Assembly (NCBI GenBank): GCA_905211345.1
Contig: CAJMAO010000046.1
Span: 1-12,051, forward strand
Source of the DNA: an uncultured Prevotella sp.
Lineage (GTDB): Bacteria > Bacteroidota > Bacteroidia > Bacteroidales > Bacteroidaceae
Direction of reading: 5' to 3'
DNA length: 12,051 nt
Made by a program: the position numbers and the translations under genes. The notes under the pieces are model-generated. The model was given only the letters and a program-made list of their open reading frames with translations, searched no databases and had not been told where the DNA came from. Positions 1-6,855 of the stretch are shown piece after piece. The number at the start of each line of letters is the position of its first letter. Within the stretch, counting starts at the first letter, position 1.

Positions 1-21
1 TAACATAAATACAACATATTA

Positions 22-243
22 TTAATTAGCGTTTACTATTATTCGGTATACTCTGAAAATTTGGCGATTAGATGAAGTATAGGCACGAATAGGTTCGGTG
101 AACGCCTGCGCTATGCGTGGGTGGAACTTATCGTCTATACGGGTTACGCCAAATACCTCAGAGTAAGATAAGCGAAGCTCACGCTTTTTTTGTCTTGCCC
201 TGCGGTGTTTGTTCGTGCGCCCGTATAATCCCGAATCAGTCAT
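22..243 (-). CDS. Doubtful small basic ORF (73 aa), unknown
   Basis: An ATG-initiated ORF of 73 codons ends in TAA. The N-terminal third is strongly basic, with residues 11-24 dominated by Arg and Lys, and the remainder has no motif I recognise. There is no signal peptide or membrane segment. A TGTATTTG sequence (minus strand, 314-321) is one mismatch from the Bacteroidetes -7 consensus, but it lies about 70 bases upstream and I found no matching -33 element. The start overlaps an inverted repeat. It may be a real small protein or a chance ORF in an intergenic region. I list it only because nothing else explains these bases. Confidence 0.22.
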   Translation of the reverse strand: MTDSGLYGRTNKHRRARQKKRELRLSYSEVFGVTRIDDKFHPRIAQAFTEPIRAYTSSNRQIFRVYRIIVNAN

Positions 244-291
244 TAGAACGCGATTGTATGACTACGGCTAATAATATGTCCGATTCGGGAT
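228..291. repeat. Nested inverted repeat upstream of the PAP2 gene
   Basis: A perfect 10-base arm, atcccgaatc (228-237), pairs with gattcgggat (282-291). Immediately inside the left arm, agtcat (238-243) is complementary to atgact (258-263). The two stems could stack, with a 14-base loop and an 18-base bulge on the right side. The element could be an RNA structure in the PAP2 leader, a protein-binding palindrome or coincidence. No U-tract follows it, so it is not an ordinary terminator. Confidence 0.4.
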
Positions 292-327
292 AACCGGAAT
301 GATAGTTCTCGCACAAATACAGTGCAG

Positions 328-1098
328 ATGAAATTTTATCGTTTCGCGAAAGCCGGCCTGTTGGCGGCGGGCTTTCTGGCGTGTCATAGCGTGCCGGTTG
401 GCGCGCAGGCACAAGGGCAGCCGTATCCCGTAACTGCGGACGGCAGCCACAGTTTGAAACCAGGTGAAGTGCTCGTTCCCGCGGCTTTGTTCGGCGTTTC
501 GGCGCTTTTTGTACACAACGGGTGGCTTGCAGGTAGGAAGGAAAACGTTCAGGACGCTCTTTCGGCCGGCGGCCGGCGCAAGTTCAAGGCCGATGATTAC
601 AGCCAGTATGCGCCAATGGCGGCAGTTTACGGGCTTAACCTTTGCGGGGTGGAGGGAAAACACAGGATTGTCGACCGCAGCGTAATCCTTGCGATGTCTT
701 ACGCCACCATGGGAATACTTGTGAACAGCATGAAATTCGCTTTCCGCGAAAAGCGTCCCGACAGCGGTGCGCGGAACTCTTTTCCTTCAGGCCACACGGC
801 CACGGCGTTCATGGGAGCAGAACTAGTGCGCAAGGAATACGGCGGCATGGCCGGCGCCTGCGCATACACGCTGGCCACGGGGGTGGCCGTAATGCGCCTG
901 TACAACAACCGCCACTGGCTGAACGACGTTATAACAGGTGCAGGCATGGGCATACTATCGGCCAAGATTGGATTCTGGCTGCTGCCATGGGAAAGACGGC
1001 TGCTAGGCTGGGACAAGCACGGCAACGGGACAACACTGTTGCCTATCGTAAACGCACATGACGGAAGTTTCGCAATGATATTCCGCACAAACATCTAA
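328..1098 (+). CDS. PAP2-family phosphatase, exported
   Basis: This is a membrane or periplasmic phosphatase of the PAP2 (type 2 phosphatidic acid phosphatase) superfamily, which removes phosphate from lipid phosphates or similar substrates at the outer face of the inner membrane. Residues are numbered from the ATG at 328 (256 aa). All three catalytic motifs are visible: K-X6-R-P (K136, R143, P144), PSGH (153-156, with the general-acid His at 156) and R-X5-H-X3-D (R190, H196, D200). The Ser that usually precedes Arg in motif 3 is Met here. The N-terminus looks like a cleavable signal peptide ending near Ala-Gln-Ala at 26-28. A Cys at 19 sits in a poor lipobox, so lipoprotein status is doubtful. 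Hydrophobic segments lie near 48-66, 116-136, 174-192 and 203-220. A GTG at 322 would add two residues; I prefer the ATG. The substrate cannot be told: lipid A, undecaprenyl-PP and phosphatidate phosphatases all share this fold. No partner gene adjoins it. Confidence 0.88.
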   Translation: MKFYRFAKAGLLAAGFLACHSVPVGAQAQGQPYPVTADGSHSLKPGEVLVPAALFGVSALFVHNGWLAGRKENVQDALSAGGRRKFKADDYSQYAPMAAVYGLNLCGVEGKHRIVDRSVILAMSYATMGILVNSMKFAFREKRPDSGARNSFPSGHTATAFMGAELVRKEYGGMAGACAYTLATGVAVMRLYNNRHWLNDVITGAGMGILSAKIGFWLLPWERRLLGWDKHGNGTTLLPIVNAHDGSFAMIFRTNI

Positions 1099-1115
1099 GC
1101 TCAAACCATGAAAAT

Positions 1116-1150
1116 AAAAAGGCGCGACCGTACATTGGCTGCGCCTTTTT
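1116..1150. terminator. Bidirectional intrinsic terminator
   Basis: The arms aaaaaggcgc (1116-1125) and gcgccttttt (1141-1150) form a 10-bp stem with a GGCGC/GCGCC core and a 15-base loop, flanked by A- and T-runs. It therefore reads as stem plus U-tract on both strands. It lies 17 bases after the PAP2 stop and 23 bases after the stop of the convergent TPR gene, so it probably ends both transcripts. Confidence 0.9.
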
Positions 1151-1173
1151 ATCTGAATTATATAAATAAATTA

Positions 1174-2598
1174 TTATTTCAAAACTTCAATAGCCTGTGT
1201 GGCGGTCGGGTTCTGTGGATCAATAGCCAATACCTTCTCGTAATATGACTTCGCGTTAGCGTTGTCCTCTTTGAGAATATAATAATAACCAAGATACAGG
1301 TAAGGCTCTACAAGCAACTTCGGATTGTCAGCATGTTCCGTCTGCGCCAACTGGGCATATTCCTCATAATAAGGCTTTGCAAGCCCCTGTGTCGTCTCCG
1401 GGTCGAGCTGCGAGTTGATACGCGCGCGCATCATCGTAGCATACAGCTTATTGGTCGGCGACTCCGTCGCAATACGTCCGTAAATCTCGTCGGCCTTCTT
1501 GAAGGCATTCACCTTGTCGGCATTAAGCGAATCGATTGTGGTAGCCTGCTGCATGTAAAGACGGGCAAGGCCGTCAAGGTCGGGCACAGACGGTTTCTCT
1601 ACCTTGCTGAGGTATTCATCATAATATGCGAGACCATTGGTAAAATCGTTCTTTGCAATATAAGCGTCGGAAAGCTGCTTGCGTACGTCATTAAGCTCGG
1701 CGTTCATTTCAAGAGCCTTCTTGAACTGCTCGATCGCTTGGTCGTATGCGCTGTCACCCATAAAGGCATAACCGTAATACTGATAGTCACGGGCTGAAAT
1801 CTTAGCGCTGTCAGACTTGTTGAAAAGTGCGTCGGCATACTTCAAAGCGTTCTTATAGTCCTTAAGGTCGGTGTAGTTATAGAACGTTATACGGTTCATA
1901 GCCGCGCTACGAGGATCTTTATTTACTCCAAAAAGCGCAACCTCAAGACTTTTCTTTGAGTTAGCCAAAAGCAACTCTGCGGTAGCGTACTCGGTTAAGT
2001 AATTATCCTTCAACTGGTTCAAGTCAACCTTGGCGTAATATTCAACAGCCTTGTCGAGTTTGTTTGCTCCATAATAAAAGTGAGCGGCCTCGGCATCAAC
2101 AGGATAAGAAGGATCGACTTTGCGAAGTTCCTCTAGTTTGGCTACGGCGCCGTCCGGATCAACCTTGCGGTAAACCGAAGCGTACTTGATGTAACCGGTA
2201 GGATTGGTCGGGTCGAAATGTATAGCTTGGTTATAGAAACTTGCTGCACCACCACCCTCGTTGCTTGACACGGCGGCGAGATCTCCAAGAAGGATCGAGG
2301 CAAGAGCCTTACCTTTTTCATCTTTTCCACGCTCTATTGCCATGTTGGCATACTCACGTGCAGACGCAGTGTCCCTAATTTCAAAAAAGGCACGGCCTAA
2401 TCCTGATAAAGCCTCGGCGTTCTTCTTGTACTCCTTTACAAAATCCTTTACCTGATCTTCATAAGCTGCAGGGTTCGACTTGTTTTCTACAATAACTTTC
2501 GTAATGGCATCTACTTGGGACTTAACATCCTGAGCCATTGAGGGAGCCGATACAACTGATATCAAAGCTCCGGCCAATAAATATTTAATTGCTCTCAT
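1174..2598 (-). CDS. Periplasmic tetratricopeptide-repeat protein
   Basis: The 474-aa protein has a signal peptide (basic start, hydrophobic 5-19) with likely cleavage after Ser-Met-Ala at 20-22, and the rest is soluble, so it should be periplasmic. Helical repeats of TPR type fill most of it. The clearest units are near 61-92, 97-130, 131-163, 270-302 (ending in a run of the A-L-E-M-N kind), 303-333 and 432-464, the last having the classic Y-L-G-Y-Y and A-I-D-P-Q-N signatures. There is no enzymatic motif. TPR arrays are protein-binding scaffolds. As last gene of the exbB-exbD-exbD-tonB-pstS-like operon (62 bases after the previous stop) it probably binds a component of that TonB system or an envelope client; this is inference from position. 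A 6-bp hairpin (2608-2626) lies between it and the upstream gene. The start is ATG, supported by the signal peptide. Confidence 0.88.
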   Translation of the reverse strand: MRAIKYLLAGALISVVSAPSMAQDVKSQVDAITKVIVENKSNPAAYEDQVKDFVKEYKKNAEALSGLGRAFFEIRDTASAREYANMAIERGKDEKGKALASILLGDLAAVSSNEGGGAASFYNQAIHFDPTNPTGYIKYASVYRKVDPDGAVAKLEELRKVDPSYPVDAEAAHFYYGANKLDKAVEYYAKVDLNQLKDNYLTEYATAELLLANSKKSLEVALFGVNKDPRSAAMNRITFYNYTDLKDYKNALKYADALFNKSDSAKISARDYQYYGYAFMGDSAYDQAIEQFKKALEMNAELNDVRKQLSDAYIAKNDFTNGLAYYDEYLSKVEKPSVPDLDGLARLYMQQATTIDSLNADKVNAFKKADEIYGRIATESPTNKLYATMMRARINSQLDPETTQGLAKPYYEEYAQLAQTEHADNPKLLVEPYLYLGYYYILKEDNANAKSYYEKVLAIDPQNPTATQAIEVLK

Positions 2599-2607
2599 AA
2601 GTCAAAT

Positions 2608-2626
2608 ATGATTAAAAAACAATCAT
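2608..2626 (-). other. Small intercistronic hairpin before the TPR gene
   Basis: The arms atgatt (2608-2613) and aatcat (2621-2626) surround a 7-base A-rich loop in the gap between the PstS-like and TPR genes. No U-run follows on the minus strand, so it is not a usual terminator. It could modulate transcript stability or translation of the TPR gene, or be chance in A/T-rich DNA. Confidence 0.3.
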
Positions 2627-2660
2627 TCCACAAAAATTAAAACTAATATATCAACACAAA

Positions 2661-3620
2661 TTATTCGTCGCTGACATTAACCGTTCGGATAGTAATGTCG
2701 CCGCGCCTCGGCAACAAACCGGACTTGAAAATGATGAGCTGTCCTTTCGGTTGTTCTATGAAATGGGCAAATCCCCACGGCAATCCTTGAAGAGGATCGT
2801 TCAGCAACGCATATATTGTTCTCACCAACGGGTATCGTCCGTCAAGCAAGTATGCCTGATAAGGTTTCCAGCTATTCATATATGTAGCTGAATCAAACCT
2901 ACTTACAGACATTACAGTTATATTCTTCTTGAATGTAGTATTCGTGGTATCACGCTTGTCGTTCAACCAATTAGAACCGATTATTCCTATTGCGTTTGGC
3001 GTTTTCTCAACATAGTCAACCACTTCCTTACTTGTCAGGGCAGCCACAATATTCGGACTGTTGATAGGTTTCCCGTCAAGCAATGAGTCTACACAAAAAT
3101 GCACGGCACTTGACTTTTTGTTGTCAAACACAACCAAGATGTCACCACGTTTTGAACCCGGAACAATGTCGCTCCATTTTTTTGCCTGCCCACTAAGAAC
3201 ACGCTTTATGTCTTTTACAGAAATACACGAATCGGTATTATCCTTGTTAATAATAAGCGAAAGCCCGTCGTAAGCCAACGGAATGGCCACAGGCAGGTAA
3301 TTACGGGCCTTAAGATTCTCAAATTCTTCCTTCGTAAAATTACGCGAAGTAATAGCAAGCTGTATGCTGTCCGTCATAAGCATATTGACAGCATCAAGCT
3401 CATTCGTATAAATCGGAGTCAACTTAGCCTCACGATAAATACTTTCAAATACTTGTATCTGTTCGTCAATAATAGGACTAAAACTTTCGTCAGAAGCGAA
3501 TGAAATCGCTCCTGACGAATAAGTATCTGTCCTACCATTCTTAGGTTTGTCGACACATGCCGATACAAATCCCAAGAGCAGTGTAAATCCTACTATACCG
3601 TAGAATAGTTCTTTCTTCAT
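2661..3620 (-). CDS. PstS-like substrate-binding lipoprotein
   Basis: This 319-aa protein belongs to the phosphate-binding-protein-like group of periplasmic binding proteins (PstS/PBP-like). The signal peptide ends in a lipobox (V-S-A-C, acylated Cys at 22), so it is probably a lipoprotein. The fold is recognisable from the early strand-loop at 38-50, the T-S-R-N-F-T-K-E-E stretch at 91-99, I-P-L-A-Y-D-G-L near 113-120, the K-D-I-K-R-V-L-S-G / K-K-W-S-D-I block at 136-152, and the ending Y-P-L-V-R-T-I-Y (263-270) to G-Q-L-I-I-F-K-S-G-L-L-P (293-304). Residues that in PstS hold phosphate look altered: the usual Asp after the second loop is replaced by T-S-R, and the SGT loop region reads K-K-S-S-A-V (168-173). 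Cys132 and Cys176 could pair. No ABC permease, ATPase or phoU is present. It sits 9 bases after tonB, in the same operon. The ligand is unknown; the common label 'phosphate ABC transporter substrate-binding protein' may mislead. Confidence 0.85.
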   Translation of the reverse strand: MKKELFYGIVGFTLLLGFVSACVDKPKNGRTDTYSSGAISFASDESFSPIIDEQIQVFESIYREAKLTPIYTNELDAVNMLMTDSIQLAITSRNFTKEEFENLKARNYLPVAIPLAYDGLSLIINKDNTDSCISVKDIKRVLSGQAKKWSDIVPGSKRGDILVVFDNKKSSAVHFCVDSLLDGKPINSPNIVAALTSKEVVDYVEKTPNAIGIIGSNWLNDKRDTTNTTFKKNITVMSVSRFDSATYMNSWKPYQAYLLDGRYPLVRTIYALLNDPLQGLPWGFAHFIEQPKGQLIIFKSGLLPRRGDITIRTVNVSDE

Positions 3621-3629
3621 ATTGCTTTA

Positions 3630-4457
3630 TTACTGCAATTTGAATGTTACAGGCAATGTGTACCTTACGTTTACGGTTGTACCGTTCTGCTTACCCGGAG
3701 TCCACTTAGGCATACTGCTTACGACACGTATAGCCTCCCTGTCGAGCGACGGGTCAACACCACGAGCAACCCTCACGTCAGAAATAGAGCCAGTCTTACT
3801 AACGACAAACTGAACGATAACACGTCCTTCGATGCCGTTCTCAGCAGCAACTACAGGGTATTTGATATTATCTTTCAACCACTGCATCATTGCTGCAGGA
3901 CCACCTGGGAACGAAGGTTGTTCTTCAACGACGTCGAAGACTTTGTTCTCTTCTTCCTTAGGAGGTTCCGGCTGGGCAATCTCTTCTTTGGCCTTGAACA
4001 CCTCACCACCGATTTCATCGTTACCTTGAACGTTGAATGCACCGATAGTAGTCTTAGTCTTTTGGAGATCGTCCTGATTCTTCATTTCTTCTTCAGGTTT
4101 CACTTCCTCGTCTTTCTTGATGACAGGAGCCGTAAACTTAATTGAGCTTTTCACCCTCTCTACCGGCTTCGGAGGCTCAATCTTGACAGGAGCCTTCTTC
4201 TCAACCTTTGCCTCTTTCTTCGTCTCAAGAGACGAAAGCTCGACAGCGGTTGTCACAGCAACTCTTTGATTGGCCTGAATTACGTTCTTGATCGCTATGG
4301 CGGAGAAGATGACAACAGCAGCAATAAGCACGATTAGGATTGACCAAATGTTACGCTTGGCAGTACCCTTGCGAAGCTTATAGGCTCCGTAAGCTTGGTT
4401 TCTGCCTTCAAACACAAGGTCGCACCATGCATTAGATATTAAATCTATTTTTGACAT
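3630..4457 (-). CDS. tonB: Energy transducer TonB
   Basis: This 275-aa TonB-family protein carries energy from the ExbB/ExbD motor to outer-membrane TonB-dependent receptors. The short cytoplasmic N-terminus has the Bacteroidetes-type segment F-E-G-R-N-Q-A-Y-G-A-Y (16-26), followed by a single transmembrane anchor at about 37-57. A Lys/Glu/Pro-rich periplasm-spanning linker follows at 76-180 (for example P-P-K-P-V-E at 95-100 and P-E-P-P-K-E-E-E at 163-170). The C-terminal TonB domain (about 188-275) has the Y-P pair (200-201), G-R-V-I-V-Q-F-V-V (211-219), a D-R-E-A-I-R-V-V helix (239-246), P-K-W-T-P-G-K-Q (250-257) and the final P-V-T-F strand. It lies 41 bases after exbD-2 and 9 bases before the PstS-like gene, well inside the operon. 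Which receptors it serves cannot be told from this window. Bacteroidales genomes usually carry several TonB genes. Confidence 0.95.
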   Translation of the reverse strand: MSKIDLISNAWCDLVFEGRNQAYGAYKLRKGTAKRNIWSILIVLIAAVVIFSAIAIKNVIQANQRVAVTTAVELSSLETKKEAKVEKKAPVKIEPPKPVERVKSSIKFTAPVIKKDEEVKPEEEMKNQDDLQKTKTTIGAFNVQGNDEIGGEVFKAKEEIAQPEPPKEEENKVFDVVEEQPSFPGGPAAMMQWLKDNIKYPVVAAENGIEGRVIVQFVVSKTGSISDVRVARGVDPSLDREAIRVVSSMPKWTPGKQNGTTVNVRYTLPVTFKLQ

Positions 4458-4498
4458 TGTCTTTACGTTTTAAATGTTAACCAACGACTATTGCCCCA

Positions 4499-5152
4499 TT
4501 ATTTCACTTGCACACCCTTCTTGCTGAGGAGTTGCTTGTCTTCAGGGGTAATGTTGTCGATGACATACTTACCAATACTGCATATCTGCATCTCATCCAG
4601 AGCGTCAACCAAATTCTTATAAGAAGCGTCGTCCGTTGCCTTGATAATGATCGTAAGCGTAGGTATCTTCTGTCCGCCTACTTCACCATTCTTCAATTTT
4701 TCAAGCTCCTTATTATAAATAGAATCCGGATACTTAGCGGGATCTTTCAGCTTCTTAGCGTCAAGTTCCATCTTCGCTTTCAAAATGGCAGCCACAGGAA
4801 CAGTACCATCCTCTGTTACGTGGTTGATAAGTACACTACGAATACCATCTTTACCCCATGTAGTTTCCTTCAAACAAGAAGGATCTTCATAATTCGGTAT
4901 ACCAGCAACGTAGAAAATCTTATCATTTCCGGCAACAAAGATAGTTATTGTCTGTGAGGCCTTAGTCGCAGTTTTGTCTTGATCTTGCACATTCTTATCA
5001 TTACTCGGCATGGTCAAAAGCATAGCTTGAGGCTTGCTTAAGGACGTACACAGCATGAAGAATGTGATAAGAAGCATCATCATGTCCACCATAGGCGTAA
5101 AGTCTACGCGGATCTCGATTTTCTTCTGTCTACTTGTATTCTTTTTTGCCAT
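4499..5152 (-). CDS. exbD: ExbD-type biopolymer transport protein (second copy)
   Basis: A 217-aa ExbD/TolR-family protein, part of the proton channel with ExbB. A basic cytoplasmic N-terminus precedes one transmembrane helix (about 20-38) with the essential proton-carrying Asp at 23, in the D-F-T-P-M-V-D-M-M context. The periplasmic part (40-217) has the ExbD strand T-I-T-I-F-V-A-G (68-75) and the later T-L-T-I-I-I-K-A-T-D-D-A-S-Y block (165-178) with the helix after it. Between these is an insertion (about 85-160) not found in the roughly 140-aa E. coli ExbD. It carries Cys93, which with Cys191 could form a disulfide. It begins only 3 bases after the stop of the other exbD, implying translational coupling. 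The two copies differ greatly in their periplasmic parts, so they are probably distinct subunits rather than a recent duplication. Confidence 0.92.
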   Translation of the reverse strand: MAKKNTSRQKKIEIRVDFTPMVDMMMLLITFFMLCTSLSKPQAMLLTMPSNDKNVQDQDKTATKASQTITIFVAGNDKIFYVAGIPNYEDPSCLKETTWGKDGIRSVLINHVTEDGTVPVAAILKAKMELDAKKLKDPAKYPDSIYNKELEKLKNGEVGGQKIPTLTIIIKATDDASYKNLVDALDEMQICSIGKYVIDNITPEDKQLLSKKGVQVK

Positions 5153-5155
5153 GAC

Positions 5156-5767
5156 TTAGTCCTCCACCTTTTTATAAGAAGTGATAAGCTCGTAACGGTT
5201 CTGGTTCATGTCCTGAAGCTCAGACATCACCTTCTTGATAACCTTATAAGGTGTTTTCTCATCAGCCTTGATGGCCAACTTCATGTCTGAATTAGCGTCA
5301 GTAACAGTTTTCACCCAGAGTTGGAACTCGCTCATACCGCCGTCAATGCTATCAGTAGGAACACCTTTTTCCTGCTGGAAGGCATTCATCTGCGAGGCGT
5401 CTTGATTAAGAAACGCGCTCATTTCATTCATTGACACGCCAATATTCGTAGCACTGCGTACATTCTTCATTTGCGCTCCGTTCAATGACACTCCAAACTG
5501 ATCTGCCATTGTCCCAAGAGCGGTCTCCATGTCACCCGGCTTGTCCCAGCCCAAGAACACCTTGCCCTTATTGTCAATAAGTATTGTCAAGACGTTCGAG
5601 TCTGTTACCTTGACCTCCGACACTGATCCCGGCGTAACAACCTTCACCGCCTCGTTCTTCACGAATGTTGACGTCAACATGAAGAACGTAAGCAGCAAGA
5701 CCATCACGTCGCTCATCGGCGTCATGTCGATCCAGGTGCTTTGTCTCTTAATTTTTACTTTACCCAT
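5156..5767 (-). CDS. exbD: ExbD-type biopolymer transport protein (first copy)
   Basis: A 203-aa ExbD/TolR-family protein. The single transmembrane helix lies at about 17-35, and the conserved proton-relay Asp is at 20 (W-I-D-M-T-P-M-S-D-V-M). ExbD core strands in the periplasm are L-T-I-L-I-D-N-K-G-K-V-F (60-71) and M-K-L-A-I-K-A-D (162-169), followed by the helix V-I-K-K-V-M-S-E-L (176-184) and an ending like other ExbDs. An extra segment of about 85 residues (75-160), rich in Met, Gln and Asn, lies between the core strands and makes it longer than the classical protein. It follows exbB by 29 bases and precedes exbD-2 by 3, so all three motor subunits come from one transcript. Confidence 0.93.
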   Translation of the reverse strand: MGKVKIKRQSTWIDMTPMSDVMVLLLTFFMLTSTFVKNEAVKVVTPGSVSEVKVTDSNVLTILIDNKGKVFLGWDKPGDMETALGTMADQFGVSLNGAQMKNVRSATNIGVSMNEMSAFLNQDASQMNAFQQEKGVPTDSIDGGMSEFQLWVKTVTDANSDMKLAIKADEKTPYKVIKKVMSELQDMNQNRYELITSYKKVED

Positions 5768-5796
5768 AGTAATTAAAATTTAAAGGGTTAGTAAAA

Positions 5797-6627
5797 TTAA
5801 GCTTCTTCCGTGTGATTGGCTTCGTATGTCTGAGCAATAGAATAACCAACCTCATCAAGGGCGTATGTAAGTTTGTCTATCTTGTTTGTGAAAGTGTTAT
5901 AAGCAACAACTGAGCACCAAGAAGTCAAAATACCGAACGCGGTGTTGATCAACGCCTCAGAAATACCAGTAGAAAGGGCGAGAGAGTCACCACCACCACC
6001 GGCGGCCAAAGCTTGGAATGAACGAATCATACCGATAACGGTACCGAGAAGTCCGGTAAGCGTACCAAGTGTAACGATGGTTGCAAGAATCGGAAGGTTC
6101 ATCTGCAAGGTAGGCATTTCCAACTGAGTTGCCTCTTCGTGAGCCTGCTGTATCTTAGCCACTTTCTGAGCCTTCTTTAAGCCAGTAGCGGCTTCCATTT
6201 CCTTATATGCGCGTATAGAAGCTGAAACCACATTGGCAACAGAACCTCTCTGCTTGTCGCAAATGCTCTGAGCTGTAGCGAAGTCGCCCTTGTTTACAGC
6301 TGCCTTTATGTTCAGGACGAACTTTGCCAAAGAGCCTTTACCGAAAGCTGTGCGGAGAGCGAGCCAACGCTCGATACTCAAAGCGATCACAGTAAGCAAA
6401 AGGGTCTGGATAATAGGCACGATGACACCACCTTTGTAGATAGTTCCGAGCAAGTTTGTCGGGTGACCAGCGGGGTCGTTACCTGCGAAGTTAGAAGGAT
6501 TGCCGAGCAGGAAATTGTATATGCAAATCGCGATGATAAGACATACAACGATAACCCAAATCGCTGCTCTAATTCCCTGGAAGCCCTGATTTTTCTTCGG
6601 GCTTGCTGCTTTTTGTGTAGTTGCCAT
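5797..6627 (-). CDS. exbB: ExbB/TolQ/MotA-family proton channel
   Basis: This 276-aa inner-membrane protein is the stator-like subunit that forms the proton channel with ExbD and drives TonB. Hydrophobic segments lie near 22-41, 66-88, 177-203 and 223-246. The first is an additional N-terminal helix compared with the three-helix ExbB core. Family signatures are plain: the G-L-L-G-T-V-I-G-M-I-R-S-F block (192-204), a short Gly-rich turn (210-213) and G-I-S-E-A-L-I-N-T-A-F-G-I (221-233), which hold the channel-lining Thr and small residues. A long cytoplasmic loop (about 90-176) is charged and helical. It is the first gene of the operon. A TAnnTTTG element about 120 bases upstream is the probable promoter. 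The ATG lies in an A/T-rich leader without a Shine-Dalgarno sequence, as is common in this phylum. Confidence 0.95.
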   Translation of the reverse strand: MATTQKAASPKKNQGFQGIRAAIWVIVVCLIIAICIYNFLLGNPSNFAGNDPAGHPTNLLGTIYKGGVIVPIIQTLLLTVIALSIERWLALRTAFGKGSLAKFVLNIKAAVNKGDFATAQSICDKQRGSVANVVSASIRAYKEMEAATGLKKAQKVAKIQQAHEEATQLEMPTLQMNLPILATIVTLGTLTGLLGTVIGMIRSFQALAAGGGGDSLALSTGISEALINTAFGILTSWCSVVAYNTFTNKIDKLTYALDEVGYSIAQTYEANHTEEA

Positions 6628-6745
6628 AATTTTGAATTTAGTGTTATTAGTTAATTAAATATTAAGTTATAAAGTTTCAATCAAATACCAATTAAGGCAG
6701 GTACTTCCCGTGCTTTCAAAAGTGGTTTAACGTTATACAAGCACA

Positions 6746-6753
6746 CAAAGGTA
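6746..6753 (-). promoter_or_regulatory. -7 element of the exbB operon promoter
   Basis: On the minus strand this reads TACCTTTG, a full match to the Bacteroidetes -7 consensus TAnnTTTG and the same octamer as in the tRNA promoter at 11975-11982. No good TTTG lies 19-21 bases upstream, so the -33 part is weak. It would give a leader of about 110 bases before exbB. No terminator is evident between the aminotransferase and this site, so some read-through is possible. Confidence 0.55.
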
Positions 6754-6855
6754 ACGAATTATGGATAATAAAAACATTTATCACAAAGTTTTTAACAATG
6801 TTTTTGACTTTTATCCATATCTTTTCATCACTTTTTATACTTGCTGCGCACGATA

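Larger units (their letters stand above)
1..327. other. Leading stretch without a convincing gene
   Basis: About 330 bases lie before the PAP2 phosphatase gene. I see no RNA gene, insertion sequence end or well-spaced TAnnTTTG promoter here. The contents are a doubtful 73-codon minus-strand ORF (22-243), a T-run at 184-191 and a nested inverted repeat (228-291). The leader of the phosphatase gene must lie in the right-hand part. The left edge is the window boundary, so a minus-strand feature beginning to the right could continue beyond it. Confidence 0.6.

Noticed and set aside
2603..2634. TTTG-N20-CATATTTG as a separate promoter for the TPR gene
   Set aside because: The -7 element has a mismatch at its first base and ends four bases before the ATG, which would require a leaderless transcript. 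The operon layout explains expression better.
6760..6819. Two inverted TTATCCATA sequences resembling DnaA boxes in A/T-rich DNA before exbB
   Set aside because: Each differs from the TTATCCACA consensus, there are only two, and no dnaA, dnaN or other origin-associated gene is in the window. Probably chance in an A/T-rich gap.
6628..6855. A possible regulatory RNA or terminator in the gap between the aminotransferase and exbB
   Set aside because: Apart from the TACCTTTG element I could find only very weak, A/T-rich pairings with no stable stem plus U-tract, and no known riboswitch pattern.
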